A DNA stretch of 64,000 nucleotides from Annona cherimola (Eukaryota > Streptophyta > Magnoliopsida > Magnoliales > Annonaceae). Of the stretch, positions 1 through 12,800 are shown piece after piece. The stretch's first letter is position 1. Each line of letters starts with the position of its first letter. The translations under genes and the position numbers were made by a program. The notes beneath the pieces were generated by a model. The model searched no databases, was not told the origin of the DNA, and saw only the letters and a list, made by a program, of their open reading frames with translations. The DNA is taken from assembly GCA_030490835.1 (NCBI GenBank), contig CM059975.1, forward strand, positions 15,133,579 through 15,197,578, given 5' to 3'.

Positions 1-1974
1 ATGCACACACTCCTCTCTCTCTCTCTCTCACACATGTTTGCGTATGCAAATGCTATTAATCACGGCACAGCACAGCACAGCACAGCTAGCGTTGTTAGGC
101 CAATGCATGTTCTGATTCTTCCTACGTAGATATTCGGAATGCATGAGTATGATTTGATTTTTACGTGTATATTCTCTTTCCGTTGTGAAGAAGAACGCAA
201 CAACGTTTTCTTTTCCCCCTCTCTCTCTGCCCGCATGGGTGCATCACTACCAACGTATGCTTTTGCTCCACTTTTGTTGTGGGTAATTGGAATTTTTAGG
301 AACAGCCCCCTCTGTCCCAACATTGACTTTTTTCATGCGAAACATGGGATTATTTCCCGTAAAGCTTATGCACGGATACATTAAACTGAACCCTAAAAAA
401 AAACTGCTAGATCATGCACCTCTTTTTTTAAATCTTTGCAAAAGGCAATACGCGTGGAAAGGCAAGTGGTAATTTTTCCAAAAGTAGAACGGAAAAAGGT
501 CGGTCTGATCAGTAAAAATTTCGGGTGGTGAGCTATATAGGAGGAACACACAAGTAGATATGGGCATTCCCGCCTCTGATTTTCATGCGTTTTGTCCGAT
601 TTTTGGCAGTAGCGTTTTGCATGTTCACATCTTGTACGTACGTGTTGGGGGGGATGGGGTTCCCGCTGTCTGTCGGTTTGCATGCTTACGTGTGTTTGTG
701 GGCCGTGAAGCATATGGTAGGTGGGTTGAAGGTCAAAAGAAAATGGTGTATTGAATGCTGCTCCCGTTATTTTTGACTGAATACCATCGAAAGCTGGCTA
801 GCTACACGGCATTTCTCTTTCATTACAATGCATGCTTTGATGATAGAAGGAAATGTTCCTCCCGTTTGATTGACATTGCTGATGATGCGTAAAACACCTT
901 TAACTCACATGTTTTTCCGTGGCTGATAATGAATAATAGTAAAAGACAGCAGCTAGACTCTCATATAGTCAATAATGAAAGCTAAGGGTTCTCTCTCTCT
1001 CTCATGCATCACAGAAGGGGACATGGAAAAGAATAATAGGTCATGTAGAATACGTAGTTGAATATGATTGTAGAATGCGTAGTTGAATATGATTATGGGC
1101 TGCTCTAGTAAAAGCAGGAAATTAGGTGAATGAATGTCTATGATCTATCTGTATGTTGATGCATGTGTTCAGACAAATGGCATCGCAGCTAGCCAGGATG
1201 CACTCGAACACTGGAAAGCTCTCTTAATTATGTAAAGGGAGTTATATGTGTCATGGAGTAACTCTGGTAGGGCCGAAGTGCTTCAGATTGGCCGCTTGCG
1301 ATTGAAATATGAGATAATGTCGTTACGAGCAAAGACGAATATATCTCATGTCGGGGACAGGAATATCGGTGTGTATGTTTTCGTTGTTCTTTCTTGAAAA
1401 TTTTACATCATGGAAATGGTGAAAATAGAGTTAGTTAAAATTTAACATAACCAAATTATTTGGAGAAGAAAGTAATATATAAGTACTCTAAGAAATGTAT
1501 TAGACAATGTGAATAAATGAGTTAAAATGAATAAGAAGTAATATTGAAAGTACAAAAAAATGGAAAAAAGGGAATTATTAAGATAAGTATATGGCTGATT
1601 TATCGCTTAAAATCAATAATTGAATTGCATGGAAATCAAAGCCGTAGAAGCCATTAGGCCCTAGCTAAGAAACGATGACATAAACATCAAAATCCTGCCT
1701 TTATTTGCAGTTCATTAGTGTCCTTTGTCAACAAGTTTTTGAATGGTTGGTTAATCGAAAAATAGCATGATGATGGATTACTTGCTTAGATAATACTATG
1801 TCTGTATATAGATACATTCTTGTGTATCTTGAGCATACTGCTGCAACTATGCTTCCTGTAATCATTAATCTATAAATTTTGGTATTTAAAATTCTATTAG
1901 TTTTTGGGATTTAAAATTATGTTAATTGTCTCTTGAATTCGGAAAAGTTATTCGTGTTGGTCTGTGCCTATTAC
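1..1974. other. AT-rich flank with simple repeats, no gene seen
   Basis: Contains a CT tract (11-30), a CACAG tract (61-87) and an imperfect 25-bp tandem duplication at about 1047-1096 (TAGAATRCGTAGTTGAATAT...). Small open frames around 139-776 show no recognisable protein. Confidence 0.5.
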
Positions 1975-2607
1975 CTGCAAAATTCTCCAAAAAGTGTCTA
2001 GTATACTGGTATATCTCTTTCTGAGTAGCTGCAGCATCTAGGCTAGTGGGACCAATCATTTGTACCTGAGTGCTCACGGAGATCACAGTGATAGCCCTCC
2101 GCTGTAATAAATTCACCTGCAAACGTCACCTCTTCCATATATAAGCCATTTGATGGTCAAAGCAGCAAAAATTCTTTATCTGAATTTGGATGCTTAAGAT
2201 GGATCATTAACACGCGAGGCTATTTTAACCAACTTCATAAGGTCGAATTTTACGTGGATAATAGTTGTGAATGAGGTTTGCCCCTTTAGGGGGCCTTTAA
2301 CAAAGATACTCAACTCAATGCCCTTCTTTGTTCCATCTAGTAAATGCGTAAATTCACAATTTAATTTCGAATAAAAACGTTACAAATATTCTGACTAATC
2401 CTTTATTTGCTAGAAGTGCAAAATTTTTTATTTAGGTTAACATATCTTTTAATTGATTTGTGATATTTATTTACATCTATATATCTGCATTACCAGTTAT
2501 GCTTTTATCTGATTGTTATTTATATCGTTAGTCTTTCTTTTTTTATAAAAGAAAAATTCAGACCTGAGAACTCTTCTTACCTGCTTGAATGTCTCCTCAG
2601 TGCTCTT
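1975..2607 (-). CDS. Two candidate exons of an unidentified gene (1975-2116 and 2581-2607)
   Basis: A 142-bp open stretch lies between a TTTGCAG acceptor and a CAG/GTAATAG donor and reads VNLLQRRAITVISVSTQVQM, IGPTSLDAAATQKEIYQYTR and HFLENFA. Upstream, a 27-bp piece KSTEETFKQ between CTAG and a GTAAGA donor joins it in phase 0 across a 464-bp intron. Composition and splice signals look like real exons. I do not recognise the protein, and no further exons were found within the window, so this may be a gene fragment. Function unknown. Confidence 0.35.
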
Positions 2608-3087
2608 CTAGTTTATGCATAATAAATCTTCGAGACTGTTTAAGTGCTTACTCTATGACTCTTGCAATTGCAAAATGCATTGCTTAATTGTGTTGATAGA
2701 AGTTACATTAGGGCCAGTATGGCCCGTCTTCATGGTTATAGCTTTTGAATTTTCCGATGTAAATTTTTACATCACACTAGGAAAATGCTTATTAATTTTC
2801 TTGTTTTAGCTTAAACGCGTTTTTTTCGTAATCAGTAGTGCTGGCCAAATGAGGTTCTCATTGAATCCATGTTTGCACGTTAAAATGCTGGACCAAATTG
2901 TTAGATTACTTCTTTCCTCTTGGTTACCTGGGCTTTCCATGATTTCCATCAGTTGTTAACCTTCATTGCATTTTGTATTCCAACTTCACCTCCCTTATTT
3001 TCTCTCCATTAATTTATGTCCCAAAATTCGAGATAGGTGACAAAATATTTGTTTCAAGCCATTGTCTAAACTTATATATAGAGAGAT

Positions 3088-3459
3088 ATATTCAGGTGCA
3101 GCTTCACTGCACCGGAATTGCAATGTAGTTGTCCCCAAAATGGGCCCTACATGATCATAAAATTGTAATCTACTCCATCTATTATATTTAGATTTATGTA
3201 TTCTATTACCATACTAATTTTCATCCAAATTGAAGATGTGTATGGACCCCTTCTGAAAATAGTACAAATTCAACATGATAAAATAATTTGATGTAAATGA
3301 CAAATTTAAAGTGGTTTTTTCAATATGTAAACTATTTGTTATAAATTTATATATGAATAAATGATTGTATAAAGTATTAATACATTTAAGTACGTGTGGG
3401 GCCTATTTTTGGCTAAATGCACCGTTAATTATGGTGCAGTTTCACTGCATAGGAATATA
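3088..3459. mobile_element. MITE family C, copy 1
   Basis: A 370-bp element with terminal inverted repeats of about 55 bp; both ends read ATATTC..GTGCAG(T/C)(G/T)..ACTGCACC and continue into a GGGCCC(T/C)ACA(T/C)G block. Relatives lie at 8140, 19350 and 21424. AT-rich interior without coding capacity. Confidence 0.65.
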
Positions 3460-3473
3460 TCTTATGTATATAA

Positions 3474-3880
3474 GGAGTGATCTAGTTGGCCCGGGCTAAG
3501 CAAATGTCCTACTTGGCTTACGTAAATAAACTCATTTACAATAATTTTTATTTTATTTTTTCATACACTTGTTTAACTAAATGTATTTAACATATAAATC
3601 AAGTTTTATCATTTTTGGATATATATATATATTTTAGATTTTTTAAGATAAGGGTATTTTAAATACATATATACTCATAGATGTTTAAAAATCTTTAATA
3701 TATATATATATATACATGTCCAAAAATGGTAAATTTTAGTTTTATATGTTAAATACACTTGGATAAATAAATGTATAAAGAAAAAAAGCAAAAAATAAAG
3801 GTTTTTGTAAATGAGTTTTTTGAGGTGCGCTAAGCGGGACATTTGTTTAGCTCAAGCTAACAAGATCATTTCTCTTTATC
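3474..3880. mobile_element. Near-palindromic foldback element, family G copy 1
   Basis: The two halves are inverted copies over almost their whole length: the left half starts AGTGATCTAGTTGGC..GGGCTAAGCAAATGTC and the right half is its complement ending GACATTTGTTTAGCTCAAGC. A related copy is at 12527-12800. The centre is an AT-dinucleotide-rich loop. Confidence 0.65.
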
Positions 3881-3988
3881 TTTCTATATATATAAATATA
3901 TATAGATGTGCCACCTTAGATTATTCATCAATTTGCTAATCATGAATTAGAATGACTATCTAGCTTTACTTCTTTATGGCTCTTCCCC

Positions 3989-4655
3989 TAGGGGTGCAAC
4001 TTAGATAGGGTACCCACCGACCCAACTCTAAATTGAGTAGGATAGGGTAAAAATTTTACTTATGGATACGGGTAAGGTAGGAATTATTACCTAACCCCCT
4101 AAATAGGATAAGGGTGAGGTACACACGCTGGATGTCCGAAATTGACCCGGATGAGTACCCTTGTTATGTAAATAATTATAATTGTGTATATAAATAAATG
4201 CATAATAGTTTTTGTCTCTCATTATAAATTATTATTGGTTCGATTGATTCATTTATTTTTTTAATAAATTGTATAAGGTTTGTATTTGTAATGATGGATA
4301 ATCATAACATAAATGCGAATGATGATGTTAATGTGATTATTAATATGGATAATGAGGTTACAAAGAATGTTGAAATAGATGTAAACAATAACAAAATGAA
4401 ATTAATTATAAACTGTAAAGTTTAAAATCTAAATGAGTATTGTTTTACGTTATTTAAAACAAAACAAATTTTTTTTCACATGTCGTCGTTAGTTATTGTA
4501 GGAATCGGAACAGGAATCGACCCTATGGGCACGGGTATGATAGATATAGTAGTAACCAACCTTGTAAGCAGGTAGGGTAGGGTAAACTTTCTAGAAATAG
4601 GGTATGAGTAGGGTAGACTACTACCCTAACTAAACCAATCTGAGTTACATCCCTA
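3989..4655. mobile_element. hAT-type non-autonomous element
   Basis: Terminal inverted repeats TAGGGGTGCAACTTAGAT and, complemented at the right, TAGGGATGTAACTCAGAT. The flanking octamers TCTTCCCC (3981-3988) and TCTTCTCA (4656-4663) agree at 6 of 8 positions, as expected for an old hAT 8-bp duplication. Interior has repeated GGGTA-type motifs and no transposase. Confidence 0.7.
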
Positions 4656-4663
4656 TCTTCTCA

Positions 4664-5860
4664 TGGCCATAACAGGGTGAAATAAGGCAGAATAATTCTG
4701 GTCTTCAATGCTTGGCTTTATGCGAACTTACCATCTTCTGATCAGCTTTAGATTTTCATTGATATTGCACTGTTCGGTGTGAAAGTGTAAGACATCAAAC
4801 ATATAGAATCTACACGAACATGTGCTCAAGTGCCACGGACATCCAGTGCACCTGAAAAAGCAATCTATGCTTTTGAAGCGCCCCATGCATCTACAAATGA
4901 AAAAGCAATCTATACTTTTCCTATCTTCATAACTACAATTTAAAGCTAATGATTGGAATTATAACCCGGAAGAGATGGTCAGCTTGTGTTTTAAGCATAG
5001 CATTAGAAATATGAAATCAGGAGCTGTGAGGAAACGTAGATGCCATTAATTTTAACCACAGTTCATGAAATTTTCTCGCACTATTTTATGGATGCTCTTG
5101 TGAAGTTTATGCAAAATGCTTCTCCTTTTTCCTGTATGTAGGCATGTTGTCTGCTTTAGTTAGGAGATTCTGGCTGTGTACAAGAAAATCTTTTTTCCCT
5201 CAATTTTCCTTTTTGTTGATGCACTTTTTGGCACATTCATCTTTTATCAAGAATTCAGTAATTTTATTGCATATAGAACTAGTAAGATGACCTTAAACTC
5301 TTAATATACAGATTAACTAATATGTAACCTTGCCAATAGGAGTTTTTTCTTATTACTGGTCTTAAGCCCAAATAAGAAGTGAGAGTTGACACGTCAAGTT
5401 ATTAACTGGTACCATAGAAATTTCCATCATATTTTTTCATGGATTTTTAAGTAACATTACAAGTAGTTAGTACTAGGTTGTTCCTTATAAGCGATACGCT
5501 ATATGGAGTTCAACAATAGGTAGAAATTAACAAGGGTTGCTACATTGTTTCTTAAAAAATTGACACATTACATCAGAGCTCAAATGTTGTAAGAGATACA
5601 CAACAAACATAAGAGTTACTAGGGCATCTCTTTAGAAGCGATGTGCCAAAATAGCTAGTGGTGGTGAAAAGTTGGCAAAATTTTTTGCCTTATTTAGACA
5701 TAGTTGGGAGGAGAAGGATTACCGAAAACATAAGATTTATCCTAATATAAAGAAGATAGAAATACAATCATAAAAAGAAGATAAAAATAATATCCATTTT
5801 CAAAAATTCAATTATTTGAAGTAAAGGAAGCTCTTAAAAATAAGAATAAAAAAAGGATTA
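4664..5860. other. AT-rich spacer, nothing recognised
   Basis: No convincing open frame, RNA gene or repeat was seen here. Confidence 0.5.
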
Positions 5861-5879
5861 GGTTTAAAAAGTATACGAA

Positions 5880-7060
5880 TTGAGGGATGAAAGTGTATAA
5901 AAGATATAGATATAAATAGAATAAGATACTTTTTAATAAAATTATACAAAGGTAATATCAAATGAATAAAAAATTACTATAGTATAATATCTAAAGGTAA
6001 GGGAGATTCAAAATTATATAAATTATCGTGAGATAAAATTAATAAGTCATATAATATTGTTGTGGAAATGTGCAGCTAAAAAAGACTACGATAAGAAACA
6101 AAATATCATGAAAATTAATACAATTTTATGCCAAAATGATTAACTACTAAAGTTATTTTCTTACTAAATAATTATTTGAGAAACATAAAGAGAAGAAAAA
6201 ACAGATACATGATTTTTGTGGATTCTAAAGAGTATGTAATAGGGTTCTAAGAAAATTAAGATAGTAGATGCTAAAAAAAGAATTATCAATAAATATATTA
6301 ATATTATTAGATATATGCATGATGGAATTATAACAAATGCGAGGGCTATAAGTAAAGATATTAGTGATTTTTAATTGCAATAGGTTGTATCAAGGTAGTT
6401 TAAAGTTTTTACTTTTTGTACTTTGGTTATAGATGAACTTATTAGATATTATTTGCAAATGATTATATGAGTAGATGAAACAAGATGACTAAATTTGAAA
6501 TCAAATAAGTAGAAAAATGCTCTATAATCTAATTATTTTAAAATTAGTCAAACAAAAACTAAATAACGAAATGTAACTTTAATAATAGAAAATACTTAAA
6601 TAAGGAACTAATTAAGGTTTTTGATTAAGTACTGCTAAAAACTGATCACTTTTGGTATTTAAGATTAATATTCAAAAATTTGGAAAATTTGAGTAAGGCA
6701 TTATAAATAGAATTCAAGAAGGATGAAGAAGAGTGCTTGAGGAATTTTATTGTGATTGTTGAGTAGTAATTAAATTTAAAGGAGAAGTATATAATATAGT
6801 GATGAGACCAACTATGCTACATGGAGAAAATTTTTCGGCAATTAAAGAACTGTATAGAATAAGTGTAGGGGAGAAGAACATTATGACGAATGAGTGGTAA
6901 AACAAGAATATGATACTAGAACTGAAGTAATATGAGATAAATTAAAGAGAAGCTAATAAACAATAAAATAAGGAAAAACTGACTCGAGTGGTTTAGACAT
7001 ATTAAATGAAGGCTTAAAAAGACACTAGTTAGGAGAGTTGAATTTATTTAAATAGAAGAC
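5880..7060 (+). pseudogene. Decayed RTE-clade LINE reverse transcriptase
   Basis: Although full of stops and shifts, the reading order follows an RTE-type reverse transcriptase: FNKII near 5935, EKHKEKKKQIH then MIFVDSKEYVIGF (from 6209; the FIDLEKAYD block), RYMHDGIITNARAI (from 6309), LVIDELIRYY and VDETR (about 6425-6485, beside the decayed FADD box), IVMRPTMLHG (6796-6825; the VRPAMLYG block) and EWFRHIK (about 6985; the RWFGHV block) with VRRVE after it. The endonuclease part was not found. The element is an inactive fossil on the plus strand. Confidence 0.75.
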
Positions 7061-7159
7061 AATAAGAATATGAGATGAAGATCAAATGTTGATAAAAATA
7101 ATTCAATAAGATATTGAAGCCATAATTGTTTATGGTCATAAACTACCCTGATTCCATGT

Positions 7160-7545
7160 GGTTAACTGCACAGGGCAATCATGTAGTCAATCGCTTGCGG
7201 GCCTCACATGTATTTTATATATAAAAAAACTTGTTACACTTGCGGGCCCCATCTAGATAGGTGTCTACTAAATTTCTTATAGTTTTGAAAGTTATCTAAA
7301 TGGGTTTTTGAGCATTTTTAATATACAAAACCATTTCCTATATGTTGGCACATGAGAAATGATTTTTTAAAAACAAAATTTCACAAAATCCATCTAGATA
7401 ACTTTTAAAATTTTCAAAAATATTCTAGGCGTCTATCTAGGAGGGGGCTCACAAGTGTGTAAAAAATTAAGAAAATACATTTGTGTGTCAATGCAGTTGA
7501 CCACACAATTGCCTTCGCGTGGCTAACTGCATGTAATGATTATGC
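7160..7545. mobile_element. Foldback element, family F copy 1
   Basis: An imperfect inverted repeat of about 150 bp per arm; both arms carry a GCGGGCC(T/C)CA block, a CATCTAGATAG-type block and GTTATCTA(A/G)ATGG. A second copy is at 13905-14235. Confidence 0.6.
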
Positions 7546-7624
7546 TATAAAGAATTATGCAACAAAATCCATTTAGTTAATCACAAATGGAAACAATTTA
7601 TTAATAAAGAGATCATATAAGGGC

Positions 7625-8135
7625 TGCACTTTTATGAAAACCCCTTGATTTTTAATATCTTGATGATTGATGGAAAATTCATTTTATTTATTGTATTTAG
7701 AATCATTTATATTATAATAAAAATTCTTTCATTTGTTTAGTATCATTGTATATAGATCTCGTCTATAAATATGTAAAATCAACGTAATAAAATAATTTAA
7801 TATTACATATCAATTTTTAATTGGCATTTTCCACGTCTAAACCATCTAAAATACTATTATTATGTAAGATAAATGATTTAAAATGTATTATTACATTATA
7901 ATTTATATGTGAATGGATCTAATTATTTTTCTTAATTTACACACATGATATCTATTTTTTTAGTTAGATGATATCTATTTTTAAGCAAACGTTGCCATGC
8001 ACATACTTGTTTGAGATGAAACTTAATCTCCTAACTAAATAAATGATGTTAAATATAATAGTTATATTGGATTTTGTATTAATTATCAATATTTTAAAAT
8101 TTGAGAGGGTTTCATGGAAGCTTCTATGTAACCCA
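7625..8135. mobile_element. Foldback element, family B copy 1
   Basis: The left arm (ATGAAAACCCCTTGATTTTT...) recurs complemented at the right end (…AAATTTGAGAGGGTTTCATGG), with arms of roughly 80-100 bp and an AT-rich interior that includes a GTAATAAAATA(A/G)TTTAAT block shared with family C. Members recur at 19775, 20275, 27190 and 59480. Confidence 0.6.
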
Positions 8136-8139
8136 GCGG

Positions 8140-8505
8140 ATTCTATATATATAGAAAAATAATCAAATGCATTCGGACTGCATTGATCATGAATGAGAAA
8201 TTTTCTCCATCCATTGTATTTAGAACTATTCACTTTATTAACATACCAATTTTCATCTAAATCCAACATGCGTATACGTCCCATCTTAAAATGGTACAAA
8301 ATGAACGTAATAAAATAGTTTAATGTAAATATCAAGTTTAAGGTAGTATCGTCAATATCTAAACCGTCTAAAGTATGATTTTTATATGGATAAATAATTA
8401 TATAAAATTTCATTACATTTTAATATATGTGGGGCTCATTTTACAGCAGACTACAACATAATTACGGCGCAGTCCGTCTCCATACGATAGGTTCTCATAT
8501 ATATA
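8140..8505. mobile_element. MITE family C, copy 2
   Basis: Shares with 3088-3459 the CCATCCATTGTATTTAGAA, AACGTAATAAAATAGTTTAA and GTGGGGCTCATTTTACAGCA blocks. The open frame spanning 7964-8413 on the minus strand is an accident of families B and C. Confidence 0.6.
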
Positions 8506-11500
8506 TATATATATATACATATCTTGCACTGTGAGCTTCCAGTTCAATTTAAAGTACGGTATTTTTGGTTTGTTAAAGTTGATACTTGGGCCTCTAATGT
8601 AGAGGCTTTCTTGGTGTGTAAATTACACCATGCGTATAATCTGTTAACGCTGCAATAAATTTTATTAGGCGACATAATTTGTTGCAATCTTGTTGCTAAT
8701 ACTTGGTTTCAAGTTATTCATTTGAACGTTGTCACACGTAAACAGCTCATTCCTAACCTTCTGTTGGGAAGGTATCACACCACCATTGTCTATGGCCAAA
8801 TGTAGGAAGGCACCTTGTGGAAGCACTCTGGCCACTAAATTTTAAACCACAGTTCACTGATCTCTCTCTCTCTTTTTTTTTTTGAATAATAAGTTCACTA
8901 ATCTCTTAGTTTGCTTGCCATCTAATTCTCTAGGGTATCGGCTATCACTTTGATCTTGTCGTGATATATGTAGTGTCGCTTTCAATTTATATTGGACTTG
9001 AGGACAGATGAAACATAAGCTCTTCCATAGGATATTAATATCTCCATCACCCCGCATGTTTAAACCTAAAAGTACTACATACTTTGAAAGAAAATTTTTG
9101 AGATTCATTAGCTGAAGGATTCTTTTGATCTGGCTGGGCACCGTTTTTTTACTTTGTCTGAGAAAAAACTAGACTAGATAATGGTATAATGATTGGGGGA
9201 TGTTATGTGACCTGAAAATTTATTTAGTTTCGCAGGTTTTCCAACAAACTATTGTCGTCTGAGATTTGTTGTTGTTAGAGCTGCCAATCACTAAGACAGT
9301 TAGTCTAAATTCATAGCTGTAGTGCATCCAGTGCGGGGTGTTTAGTGACTAAAATTGCAGGGACATGTATAGAACTCTGTTTACAGTACAAATGAACGTT
9401 AACCAATATTGTTTTATGCAGAACTTGACCATGAAGTTGAAGAAATGGATTAGAATTTGCATTTATCAGTATCTTAGGAGAAACCCTATAATATTATTGA
9501 CCGATGCATTGGAGCTTTTGGATGGGAGATATTTTGATTTTATGGCATGCTCTTTGAGTACAACAATGGAAAACTTCGTTTTATAAATTTGAAGGGGCGT
9601 CCGTAAGATAACTCGTCAAAAACTTATGTTTCATGGGTCCAAACAGTTTTATACTTCTAGGGAATGACAAATTAGGAACCTTGCATCCAGACTTATCAGT
9701 TGGAGTAAAGGGTAAGTAAGGCAATAATGACAAACTTACATCATGGAGTTTGAAATTATGGTATCAGTTGTTTCACGGATCAATCTAATAATTGTCCTAT
9801 CCTCATTGACAAGAGAGCTTTCATCATGTTCTTATTCTAACTATTCGAGGATGCTTTTGAATGTAGTTGAGGATAAAGATTTGTTGGGTGCTTTTGTTTC
9901 AATCAATCATCTACAGGTAGCTGAAAAGGGTATGGAATCAACAATCATTAGGAATAATTTTACAAAATCAATCCAGGGATTGAACATAACTTAATTTTAC
10001 AAAATCAATCCAGGTATGAAACAGAACTGAAGGTTTATTTCAAAATTAAATTTACAGGAAAAGCGCTAAAAAAAAAAAAAAAGAAATTTGTGGTAGTGAC
10101 TTCAGCAAATGCTTCTTGGTGACCTAAGGGCTAAGATTTCCTGTTTAAAATGTATGTCCTATAAAATTTTACCCTCTATCAATGTAGCATTTCCCAATCC
10201 GCTTTAAAGATTGGCTTTCTCGTCACTTCTCTCTTTTATATGCTAGATAATAATGCTTTTCTTTGATTTTGTCTACCCCAGTGCTTACTGTACAAATAAT
10301 TAACAGTCTTAAACTTCAATATGAATTTCTCCTTCTTGATGGCGAAACCATTGGTCTCTGAGTATAATTTATGTTATCAGTCTCTTTTAGGGATTTCTGT
10401 CATTAGTAGCTGATCAGGTAGTCATGTAATTAGAGGGGAACACATGATCTTGACACATATATCACTCTTTTAGGGTTTCTGTCCTTTCTCCCTTTTCTTT
10501 GGTACTCTATTTAACTAGAGGAGCACACATGATCTAGTCATTCCATATTTGCATTATCTCTAATTCCAGTTGGATCCTGATCCTAACCTGAAAGAAGACT
10601 GTACTAGATATTTGCAGAAAGCAAGACACCATGGTCATCCTAGGGAAATTAAAAATTCCATTGCCTGTAAAGCTAGTGTTATCCTTTTTCCTCCACTCTT
10701 GCTTGGGGCTTGGGGTGAAGTTCATCACTTGAAACTCCCTTTTATTCTCAGATAATTAATAATCTTTTTTCCCATGGCTCATTGATACTGTTCCGTCTGA
10801 TTGTCCTAGAAAGTGACCAAGGTGAATCAAGTATGTGCATGTGCAACAGAAAATGAAGCAAGAGAACCTCATTACCTCTGAAAAAAAGCTAGCTAGCTAG
10901 CTGCTAGTCCCCACCCACATAACAAACTTTCCAGAATTCTAGTGAATCAAAGGCATTAAATTATCAGCTAAGTTAGATTTTAAACCAGCTGATGATACAC
11001 AAAAAAAATCTTTACTTAAGATTAAGACAGAGACAGTGATCAACTCTAGAACCGTACACAACAGCTGTGGTGAATGTGTTTAACTATTTAGAAAGCCATG
11101 AGCCTTTTCTGGCCTTCCCATCACGTTTAAGTTTATTTGACAAATTATGATGTTGCCCATTTGAAAATTTCTGATTCCCCGTTAGTTGGGACCATCTAAT
11201 AACATCGATTAATTAGCTTTTATTAGCTTTTGATTTTCCCACAGATTGAAGAACTGAAGTAGAATAGTTATGCTTTTTTGGGATGAAGTAGAACTTCCGT
11301 TTGGGATTTATTTTTCATGAGGAAACCGTGCCAGATAACAGAAGCTCTATCAATCAGTCGAAACTGAGGGTAGAATCCCGCGGGCACAATTCATTCATTC
11401 AACAATAGATTCTTCTGGGTACCATAATATCACTGTAGAGTTTTAATTCCGATATTAAAGCTTCTTAAAAACGACTACAGTGCCAGTTTTTTTTTTTTTT

Positions 11501-12526
11501 TTTAAATGTTAAAGTAGCTATTTTCAACCATGACAATCCATTTATTTCTATAAAAAGTCTATTTGTTTTCAGTTTATTTATTTTATTCTCAATAATTAGT
11601 CTATGCCTCACTGATCTAGTTAGTGTTTAGACACTTTGGCAACCAATTCAATTGTTGTTGAATAAATGGTTCGATGGGCTTATGATGCATGGTTGTTTTT
11701 CAGTTGGTGACGCATTTAAAACAGAAACCCTAGTTTGGACAGTCCACTTTCACTATATTTTAAGCATGATCCGGCTCTTAATTAATTAATATAATCGAGT
11801 ACGCATATTTTTATTGGTCGTGTATCATAAATGGGGGGGCAACTACTAAAAGCTTGTATAACTATTCATTCTCCCAATATGTAGTACAGCCACTTCATAA
11901 AGTGAAATTAAAAAGGAGGATACAATAGTGTCCATTGCCTGCCTGCTATAATTAATTAGATTTTGTACACGACCAGTTGTAACATCTTCATCCCAATAAT
12001 CATGCATGTCGGTGGCCATTAAAATAATTAAAAATTACAATTTTAATAATAGACTGGATTGCCAGACGTGGGCTCCACGTGTACATTTTATGGTACGCTG
12101 TTGGAGCACCATAATAAAGATTCATCTTCCTCCATGACGCTAGCCATGGTTGATGACTTGAATCTGCCAGGCGGCGACCGTCCGGGGGGAAATCTGCCCC
12201 ATCCAATTGATCGAGTACAGCATACCAACCACTTACCGTTGATCGTCGCGCCGGATCGTTTGTCCAGCTTTTTGAAATGGAGAACATAGATTCTGCTATG
12301 GTTCTTCTTGTTGAAATCGTACACTGCATGCCACGATTCGATGACAGTCATCTCATCGCCAACATTGCCTATAATTCCATCAAATCCGAGATTTAGACAC
12401 GGATTGCCTGTCCCATGGCGATGGGAATGCTATATAACACACGGTGCTATCTTTTTAAAAATGTGAAATAAATTATTAAACATATTTAAAAATTATTAAA
12501 ATTTCGAAATGCGTATAACATATAAC
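8506..12526. other. Intergenic stretch without recognised genes
   Basis: Contains T- and A-tracts (8870, 10067, 11487), a GCTA tetranucleotide run near 10890 and a slightly GC-richer patch at 12059-12360 with overlapping frames on both strands that match nothing I know. Frames at 9365-9586 and 9743-9994 are isolated and unsupported. Confidence 0.45.
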
Positions 12527-12800
12527 AAAGGGGAATGATTTTGTCGCTTGGGCTAATCAAATGTCTTGCTCAGTTTATCTTAAAAAATTTATTTACAACA
12601 TTTAAAAAAAAAATCTTCATAAAAATCTTAAAAAATATGTACACATATTCAAAAATAATTAAACTTGATTTTTATGTTAATTACACTTAGATGAACAAGT
12701 ATATGAAGAAAAAATAATAATAAGTGTTTAAATGAATTTTTTAAGGTGGACTAAGTAAGATATTTGCTTAGCTCGAGTTAACAGGATTATTTATAGATAA
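12527..12800. mobile_element. Foldback element, family G copy 2
   Basis: Shares both arms with 3474-3880: GGGCTAATCAAATGTCTTGC at the left and the complement …GATATTTGCTTAGCTCGAG at the right. Confidence 0.6.

Noticed and set aside
7964..8413. 149-residue minus-strand open frame
   Set aside because: Spans the junction of two MITE families, is Ile/Asn-rich and recurs only as the repeats recur.
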